From assembly GCA_902489855.1 (NCBI GenBank), contig CABUBS010000135.1:1-5648 (forward strand): a DNA stretch of 5,648 nt, given 5' to 3'. The notes under the pieces are model-generated. The model worked only from the letters and a program-made list of their open reading frames with translations. It was not told the DNA's origin and searched no databases. Below are positions 1-5,648 of this stretch, in pieces; positions within the stretch are counted from its first letter, which is position 1; the number at the start of each line of letters is the position of its first letter. The position numbers were made by a program, and so were the translations under genes. This DNA is from an uncultured Collinsella sp. Its GTDB lineage: Bacteria; Actinomycetota; Coriobacteriia; Coriobacteriales; Coriobacteriaceae.

Positions 1-818
1 AATGGCGTCGACAAGGCCCCAACGATCAAACCCGTGCCGCCGCCGGTATCGTCTACGCCGTTGTCTTTATCTTGTGCTTGGTTTTGGGTATTGTGCCCAC
101 GGCCATCTTTGTTTCTGTCATGAGCGGTCTGTGCTGCTATGAGTTTTTCCGTATGACGAGGCTCGATGGCAAGATGGCTAACGAGCGCATGGGTATCGCT
201 GCCGCCGTACTCTTTCCGCTGTCGGCGTTGGGCGATTCGATGTTGCTGAATGCCCTGCTTTTTGCCCTGATGCTCGCTGTGGGCATTTGGTATGTCTGGT
301 CGCCGCGTACCCGCATCTCTGATGTGGCCGTGACGCTCATGGGTCCCATCTACACTGGCTTTATGCTGTCGGCTATCGTGCTGCTGCGCGATGCCGTGCC
401 CGGTTTTGCCGGCGCCCTGCTTTCGGTGGGCGTTTGTGCGTCCCTTTGGGTCTCCGATTCGTTTGCCTACATCGTGGGCAGCCGTATCGGTAAACACAAG
501 ATGGTCCCCAAGATCTCTCCCAAAAAGAGCTGGGAGGGGTTTGTTGGCGGCATTCTTGGCTCGGTTTTGATTTGGCTCATCCTGTGGGCGACGCACTTCT
601 ACAAGCTCAGCCTGCCCTATGCGCTGCTGTGCGGCGTGGTCGTGTCCGTCCTGGGCGTTATCGGCGACCTCATCGAGTCGCGCATCAAGCGCGGTGTGGG
701 CGTCAAGGATTCCGGCAACCTTATCCCGGGCCATGGCGGCATGCTCGATCGTAGCGATTCGCTTATCTTTGGCTGCATTACCGCGCAGCTGCTTTTGATG
801 ATCGGAGGCGTGCTGTAA
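1..818 (+). CDS. cdsA: Phosphatidate cytidylyltransferase (CDP-diacylglycerol synthase), 5' partial
   Basis: This integral membrane enzyme condenses CTP with phosphatidic acid to give CDP-diacylglycerol, the precursor of anionic phospholipids. The frame is open from the window edge (first full codon at base 3) to TAA at 816-818, giving 271 visible residues. The first in-frame start-type codon, TTG at 72, lies inside the first hydrophobic helix, so the true N-terminus is upstream. Several hydrophobic segments follow one another across the protein. The conserved stretch ISPKKSWEG, preceded by a DSFAY...GKHK segment, sits near 450-540. The CdsA family signature is at 678-761 (SRIKRG, then VKDSGNLIPGHGGMLDR, ending in SDS); its acidic residues and HGG are intact. 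The position before the last Asp is Ser where the family usually has a hydrophobic residue or Thr. The stop codon overlaps the dxr start by one base, which suggests translational coupling. The family call is very secure. Confidence 0.95.
   Translation, partial: WRRQGPNDQTRAAAGIVYAVVFILCLVLGIVPTAIFVSVMSGLCCYEFFRMTRLDGKMANERMGIAAAVLFPLSALGDSMLLNALLFALMLAVGIWYVWSPRTRISDVAVTLMGPIYTGFMLSAIVLLRDAVPGFAGALLSVGVCASLWVSDSFAYIVGSRIGKHKMVPKISPKKSWEGFVGGILGSVLIWLILWATHFYKLSLPYALLCGVVVSVLGVIGDLIESRIKRGVGVKDSGNLIPGHGGMLDRSDSLIFGCITAQLLLMIGGVL
804..808 (+). promoter_or_regulatory. Ribosome binding site of dxr
   Basis: GGAGG lies inside the last codons of cdsA, 9 bases before the ATG at 818. It supports that ATG as the dxr start and efficient initiation at the TAATG stop/start overlap. 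Confidence 0.8.
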
Positions 819-2005
819 TGTCCTTCCAGACGACGTATGGCCCCGATGGACGTCTCCGTGTTGCCATCCTGGGTTGTACGGGCTCTATCGGCACCCAGGC
901 GCTCGATGTGTGCCGCCAGCATGCCGATCGCCTGCAGGTGACGGCGCTGTCCGTTAACTCCAGTACCTCCGAGCTCGTTGCCGCTGCCCGCGAGTTCTCG
1001 GTTCCGGCGGTTGCCGTGGCCGATGTCGCTCATGGCGATGACGCCGTGCTGCAGGAGTTGCCCGAGGGAACGAAGCTCGGCGTTGGCGCGCAGGCGGTTT
1101 GCGAGCTCGCGTGTCGCGACGATGTCGACTGCGTGCTCGTCGCTATTGTGGGCGCCGCCGGTCTCGAGGCGAGCCATGCGGCCTTGACCTCGAATAAGCG
1201 TCTTGCCCTTGCCAACAAGGAGTCCCTCGTCGTCGGCGGCGACTTGCTTATGCCGTTGGCGCAACCGGGCCAGCTTATTCCAGTCGACTCTGAGCACTCC
1301 GCCATCTACCAGTGCTATCTGGGGGAGAACCCACGCGAGGCTCATTGTATTTGGCTCACCTGCTCGGGCGGTCCGTTCTTTGGCCGCACCCGCGACGAGC
1401 TCAATCGCGTGACGCGTGCCGATGCCCTCGCACATCCCACGTGGGCCATGGGCGCCAAGATCACCATCGACTCCGCCACCCTCATGAACAAGGGCCTGGA
1501 GCGCATTGAGGCCATGCATCTGTTTAACTGCGACCTCGATTTCATTAACGTGGTCGTGCAGCGTCAGTCCAAGATTCACTCTATGGTCGAGTTTGCCGAC
1601 GGCTCCGTGATGGCGCATCTCGGTGCTTCCGACATGCGTATTCCCATCCAGTTCGCGTTCTCGTATCCCGAGCGTTGGGATACCCCGGCGCCTCGTATCG
1701 ATTTCCGCGAGCTGGGGCAGCTCACGTTTGATGCTGCCGACATGGATACCTTCCGCTGTCTGGCACTGGCCGAGCGTGCCGGCAAGACGGGTGGCACCAT
1801 GCCGTGCGTGCTCAATGCCGCCAACGAGGTCGCCGTCGATGCCTTCCTGCACGATGGCTGCAGTTTTACCGATATCGATCGCATTGTGGAATCCTGCATG
1901 GATGCCCACGATATGCAGGCGGTCGATTCGTTTGAGCAGCTTCGCGACATCGATGCGTGGGCGCGTGAAAAGGCTGCGCAGGTACTCGCCGCAACCCGTT
2001 CCTAA
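818..2005 (+). CDS. dxr: 1-deoxy-D-xylulose 5-phosphate reductoisomerase
   Basis: Dxr is the second enzyme of the MEP isoprenoid pathway. It rearranges and reduces DXP to 2-C-methyl-D-erythritol 4-phosphate using NADPH and a divalent metal, in the cytosol. The protein is complete at 395 residues, close to the usual length of about 380-400. The NADPH-binding loop GCTGSIG is at residues 19-25 and NKES at 133-136. The metal-binding motif DSEH is at 157-160, so D157 and E159 are ligands by family analogy. The substrate-loop region LTCSGGPF follows. MNKGLE ends in E228, equivalent to the third metal ligand. The block QSKIHSMVEF and the C-terminal NAANEVAV (333-340) are also present. All catalytic residues I can place are intact. 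The start is fixed by a good ribosome site and by the one-base overlap with cdsA. The product is the target class of fosmidomycin. This call is very secure. Confidence 0.97.
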   Translation: MSFQTTYGPDGRLRVAILGCTGSIGTQALDVCRQHADRLQVTALSVNSSTSELVAAAREFSVPAVAVADVAHGDDAVLQELPEGTKLGVGAQAVCELACRDDVDCVLVAIVGAAGLEASHAALTSNKRLALANKESLVVGGDLLMPLAQPGQLIPVDSEHSAIYQCYLGENPREAHCIWLTCSGGPFFGRTRDELNRVTRADALAHPTWAMGAKITIDSATLMNKGLERIEAMHLFNCDLDFINVVVQRQSKIHSMVEFADGSVMAHLGASDMRIPIQFAFSYPERWDTPAPRIDFRELGQLTFDAADMDTFRCLALAERAGKTGGTMPCVLNAANEVAVDAFLHDGCSFTDIDRIVESCMDAHDMQAVDSFEQLRDIDAWAREKAAQVLAATRS

Positions 2006-2010
2006 CCCAT

Positions 2011-2015
2011 AAGGA
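2011..2015 (+). promoter_or_regulatory. Possible ribosome binding site of rseP, unusually distant
   Basis: AAGGA is the only Shine-Dalgarno-like sequence in the 25-base gap between dxr and rseP. It is 15 bases from the preferred ATG at 2031, which is long, and directly touches an in-frame TTG at 2016, which is too close. The spacer is T-rich. Initiation here may be weak or may depend on ribosomes finishing dxr. Confidence 0.5.
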
Positions 2016-2030
2016 TTGCTTTTTCGTTTT

Positions 2031-3392
2031 ATGGATACTGTTCTGAGCGTTCTCTCATCGGTCTTTTGGGGCCTGCTGATGCTTTCCGTCCTCGTGTTTT
2101 TGCACGAGGGCGGCCACTTTTTGGCGGCGCGTGCCTGCGGCGTCCGTGTGACCGAGTTCTTTTTGGGCCTGCCGTGCCGCTTTGACATCCATTACACGTC
2201 GCGTCGCATTGGAACCAAGTTTGGCGTGACCCCGCTGCTGCTGGGTGGCTACGCTGCCATCTGCGGTATGGATCCGACCGATGTCTCCTGCGCCGATCGC
2301 GTGCTCGCGGCTATCTACCGTCATGGTCGCGTGACCGTGGCCGACCTTGCTGTCGAGCTCGAGCTTTCCGAGGAGGATGTGCTCGAGGCTTGTGCTCTGT
2401 TGCTGGGCTGGGGCTCCATCGCTCCCTGGTATGAGGAAGGGGAGAAACCCTCGCCGAGCTACTATCCCACCAAGTATCAGACGCTGCCGCGAGACGCGGC
2501 GGGTTACACCACCTTTGACGGCCGCCGGTTCGATCGAGAGCATGCGACTGCCGAGGGCGATGTGTGGGAGCTGCCGTGCGGCGAGGCTGATTTCTTGGCG
2601 CAAGAGCGCTCGCACACTTATCTTGGCCAGGGCTTTCTCAAGCGCGCCTTTATGCTGCTCGCGGGCATTCTCGTCAATATCCTGACGGGTTTTTTGCTGC
2701 TTATGAGCATCTATTCCATTGCGGGCGTCACCGTGCCGATCGATACCAACGTGATCGGTCAGGTTGACGAGGGGTCTATTGCCGCCAAGGCGGGTATCGA
2801 GGCTGGTGATGCGATCCTTTCGGTTGACGGTGTATCGTGCTCCACATGGATGAACGTTTACGATGCCATCGGCAAGGCCGCCGGTAAGGACGATATCGCC
2901 ATCGAGTACGAGCGTGACGGCAAGCAGCATTCGACCACGGTTGCGCTCAAAGAGGACGAGCGCCTAGGTGTGTATGCCTCTACGCAGGTAGTCCGTTTGG
3001 ACCCCATCACCTCGGCGCGTCTGTCATTCTCCTATGTTGTGCAGACCGCGGAGGGCGTGATGCGCCTGCTCCAGCCGCAGCATACGATGGAGATTCTCGA
3101 TCAGTCTTCTTCGATCGTGGGTATTAGCGTTATGTCCTCACAGGCTGCTGCTGCCGGTCCTGCCACATTCCTTTCGTTTGCCGCCCTCATTTCGTTCTCG
3201 CTTGGCTTTATGAACCTGCTGCCCATCCCACCACTCGATGGCGGCAAGCTGGTCATCGAGATCATTCAAAAGATTGCGGGCCGCGAGCTACCTCTCAAGG
3301 TCCAGACGATTGTGAGCTATGTGGGCATCGCGCTCTTTGCGCTGCTGTTTGTCTATATGCTTCGTTCCGACATCCTTCGATTTATTCTGTAG
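2031..3392 (+). CDS. rseP: RseP-type site-2 membrane zinc protease (M50) with inserted winged-helix-like domain
   Basis: This is an intramembrane metalloprotease that cleaves substrates within the membrane; relatives cut anti-sigma factors and leftover signal peptides. From the ATG at 2031 it has 453 residues. Membrane helix 1 carries the zinc/catalytic motif HEGGH at 25-29. The re-entrant segment reads GVTPLLLGGY, ending near residue 80. Helix 2 is at about 202-228. A PDZ domain follows at about 238-317 (GSIAAKAGIEAGDAILSVDG). The second active-site motif NLLPIPPLDGG is at 395-405, with D403 the expected third zinc ligand, and a last helix ends the protein. The oddity is an insert at about residues 84-192, where typical family members have only a short linker; its first half looks like a winged helix-turn-helix. 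Also, the usual AGP at helix 2 reads AGI (211-213), though N216 is kept. An in-frame TTG at 2016 would add five residues but touches the ribosome site. The substrate cannot be told from the sequence. Confidence 0.93.
   Translation: MDTVLSVLSSVFWGLLMLSVLVFLHEGGHFLAARACGVRVTEFFLGLPCRFDIHYTSRRIGTKFGVTPLLLGGYAAICGMDPTDVSCADRVLAAIYRHGRVTVADLAVELELSEEDVLEACALLLGWGSIAPWYEEGEKPSPSYYPTKYQTLPRDAAGYTTFDGRRFDREHATAEGDVWELPCGEADFLAQERSHTYLGQGFLKRAFMLLAGILVNILTGFLLLMSIYSIAGVTVPIDTNVIGQVDEGSIAAKAGIEAGDAILSVDGVSCSTWMNVYDAIGKAAGKDDIAIEYERDGKQHSTTVALKEDERLGVYASTQVVRLDPITSARLSFSYVVQTAEGVMRLLQPQHTMEILDQSSSIVGISVMSSQAAAAGPATFLSFAALISFSLGFMNLLPIPPLDGGKLVIEIIQKIAGRELPLKVQTIVSYVGIALFALLFVYMLRSDILRFIL
2280..2606 (+). 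other. Domain insertion in RseP: winged-helix-like segment plus unclassified linker
   Basis: This region encodes residues 84-192 of RseP, between the re-entrant segment ending GMDP and membrane helix 2. Residues 86-134 (bases 2286-2432) show a winged helix-turn-helix pattern. There is a first helix around RVLAAIYRHG, then VTVADLAVELELS as helix 2 and turn, then EEDVLEACALLLGWG as a candidate recognition helix, then a short SIAPWY wing. The rest, about residues 135-192, is rich in Tyr, Pro and acidic residues (for example PSYYPTKYQTLP) and matches nothing I recognise. Both flanks align with normal RseP features in the same frame, so this is an in-frame insertion rather than a frameshift. By family topology it should face the cytosol. 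The fold call is from pattern only. Confidence 0.6.
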
Positions 3393-3397
3393 GGGAG
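3391..3397 (+). promoter_or_regulatory. Ribosome binding site of ispG
   Basis: AGGGGAG overlaps the rseP stop codon and stands 8 bases before TTG at 3406. It decides for TTG over the in-frame GTG at 3397, which lies on the site itself, and over far-upstream in-frame starts inside rseP. Confidence 0.75.
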
Positions 3398-3405
3398 TGT
3401 TTGGA

Positions 3406-4488
3406 TTGTCTTTATCCCATCCTTTGCCTCGCGAGTTGACGCGCCCCGTGCATGTGGGCGGTGTGCAGATCGGTGGCGGCGCGCCGGTGGTGGTCCAATC
3501 CATGACCTGCACCGATACCGCTGATGCCCAGGCAACGCTTGCGCAAGTGTGCGCGTTGGCGCAGGCTGGCTGCGATATCGTGCGTGTGAGCGTGCCCACC
3601 GAGGCCGCGCTTGAGGGTTTCCGCACCATCTGTGCCGAGTCTCCGGTGCCAATCGTTGCCGATATCCACTTTAACCACAAGCTGGCCATTGGCGCTGTGG
3701 AGGCCGGTGCCGCCAAGCTCCGCATCAATCCCGGTAATATCGGCGATTGGGCCAAGGTCGATGCTGTCATCGATGCCGCGGGTGCTGCGGGCTGCGCAAT
3801 TCGCATCGGTGTCAACGCTGGTTCGCTTGAGCAGGATATCGCCGAGCGCGACGACCTCACGCAGCCCGAAAAGCTCGTGATGTCGAGCGAGCGCTTCGTC
3901 AAGCACTTTGAGGACCGCGGCTTTACGAACATTGTGCTTTCGGCCAAGGCCCATAGCGTGCAAACGACGCTCGATACCTATCGAGCCCTGTCGCGTGAGA
4001 TTCCCCACGTTCCGCTTCACCTGGGCGTGACGGAGGCGGGGACCAAGCTCCAGGGCACCATCAAGAGCTCTGTAGGCTTGGGTATCTTGCTTTCCGAAGG
4101 CATTGGCGACACCATGCGTGTGTCGCTCACAGCCGATCCGGTTGAGGAGCCGCCGGTTGCCTGGGGTATTCTGCAGTCGTTGGGCCTGCGTCGCCGTGGC
4201 CCCGAGATTGTCTCGTGCCCCACGTGCGCCCGCTGCCAGGTTAACCTTATTCCCATTGCCGAGGAAGTAACCGAGCGGCTTAAGAACTATACCGCGCCGC
4301 TTTCGATTGCCGTTATGGGATGTGCCGTTAATGGCCCCGGCGAGGCTTCTGATGCCGACCTGGGCGTTGCTTGCGGACGTGGTCAGGCCTTGCTCTTTTC
4401 GCATGGCCAGATCATTGGTAAAGTAGCTGAGGACCAAATTGTCGACGCGCTTATGGCAGAGGTCGACAAGCTTATTGAGGAGAAATAA
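3406..4488 (+). CDS. ispG: 4-hydroxy-3-methylbut-2-en-1-yl diphosphate synthase (iron-sulfur)
   Basis: IspG (GcpE) catalyses the next-to-last MEP step. It reductively opens 2-C-methyl-D-erythritol 2,4-cyclodiphosphate to HMBPP with a [4Fe-4S] cluster and electrons from flavodoxin or ferredoxin. From the TTG at 3406 the protein has 360 residues, normal for the bacterial two-domain form. The N-terminal TIM-barrel half shows VVVQSMT (28-34), VADIHFN near D86, RINPGNIG (106-113) and IRIGVNAGS. It then shows GVTEAGT and a GILLSEGIGDTMRVSLT block. The C-terminal cluster domain has CPTC (C271, C274) and GCAVNGPGE with C306 and E313, the four expected cluster ligands. An additional cysteine, C277, sits three residues after C274. 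The gene lies 13 bases after rseP, and its stop directly abuts proS. Longer in-frame versions starting at 3319 would overlap rseP by more than 70 bases and are unlikely. The call is very secure. Confidence 0.96.
   Translation: MSLSHPLPRELTRPVHVGGVQIGGGAPVVVQSMTCTDTADAQATLAQVCALAQAGCDIVRVSVPTEAALEGFRTICAESPVPIVADIHFNHKLAIGAVEAGAAKLRINPGNIGDWAKVDAVIDAAGAAGCAIRIGVNAGSLEQDIAERDDLTQPEKLVMSSERFVKHFEDRGFTNIVLSAKAHSVQTTLDTYRALSREIPHVPLHLGVTEAGTKLQGTIKSSVGLGILLSEGIGDTMRVSLTADPVEEPPVAWGILQSLGLRRRGPEIVSCPTCARCQVNLIPIAEEVTERLKNYTAPLSIAVMGCAVNGPGEASDADLGVACGRGQALLFSHGQIIGKVAEDQIVDALMAEVDKLIEEK
4477..4482 (+). promoter_or_regulatory. Ribosome binding site of proS
   Basis: GAGGAG encodes the Glu-Glu near the end of IspG and also lies 6 bases before the proS ATG at 4489. 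It supports that ATG over in-frame ATGs at 4501 and 4507, and implies that the two genes are translationally linked. Confidence 0.75.

Positions 4489-5648
<1,160 letters not shown>

Noticed and set aside
72..74. TTG as the cdsA start
   Set aside because: It falls within the first membrane helix, the frame is open to the window edge with hydrophobic residues before it, and no ribosome site precedes it.
2016..2018. TTG as the rseP start
   Set aside because: It directly touches the AAGGA, leaving no spacer; the ATG at 2031 gives a natural N-terminus, although its own spacing is long.
617..2188. Long open frame on the minus strand (523 codons) opposite cdsA, dxr and the start of rseP
   Set aside because: It lies antisense to well-identified genes, its translation has no recognisable domain and is low-complexity (Gly, Arg, His, Leu), and such frames arise from strong third-position GC bias.
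2606..2700. Frameshift or gene fusion as the origin of the RseP insert
   Set aside because: The frame is continuous on both sides, the downstream helix, PDZ domain and LDGG motif are all in the same frame, and base composition of the insert resembles the flanks.
3319..3405. Longer ispG beginning at an in-frame start inside rseP
   Set aside because: The added N-terminal residues are not IspG-like, they would overlap rseP by more than 70 bases, and a good ribosome site specifies TTG at 3406.

Overview
The window is a compact, single-strand cluster of five housekeeping genes, all on the plus strand: cdsA (5' end outside the window), dxr, rseP, ispG and proS (3' end outside the window). By eye the sequence is GC-rich, with strong preference for G or C at third codon positions. 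Gene order and protein style fit an actinobacterium of the Coriobacteriia, most likely Collinsella or a close relative. That assignment is from recognition and was not confirmed by any search.

Layout: 1-818 is the membrane and C-terminal part of phosphatidate cytidylyltransferase (CdsA). 818-2005 is complete DXP reductoisomerase, whose ATG shares one base with the cdsA stop codon. 2031-3392 is a site-2 (M50) membrane protease of the RseP type, 25 bases downstream. 3406-4488 is complete IspG, starting at TTG 13 bases after rseP. 4489-5648 is the first two thirds of prolyl-tRNA synthetase, whose ATG directly abuts the ispG stop codon. The gaps are 25 and 13 bases at most, and I see no internal terminator or promoter. 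The block therefore looks like one transcript that enters from upstream and continues past the end of the window. In this conserved arrangement the gene before cdsA is often uppS, but it lies outside this window.

How the genes fit together: Dxr and IspG are two steps of the MEP route to isopentenyl and dimethylallyl diphosphate, which feeds undecaprenyl phosphate and other isoprenoids. CdsA makes CDP-diacylglycerol for phospholipids. RseP cleaves membrane-embedded substrates and is often linked to envelope-stress signalling. ProS is a translation enzyme that commonly travels with this cluster. The shared theme is envelope precursor supply and maintenance.

The one clearly unusual feature is inside RseP. 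About 110 residues are inserted between the first membrane/zinc-binding segment and the second membrane helix, on the predicted cytosolic face. The first half of the insert reads like a winged helix-turn-helix domain. The rest of the window is ordinary. I found no mobile element, CRISPR array, RNA gene or new multigene system.
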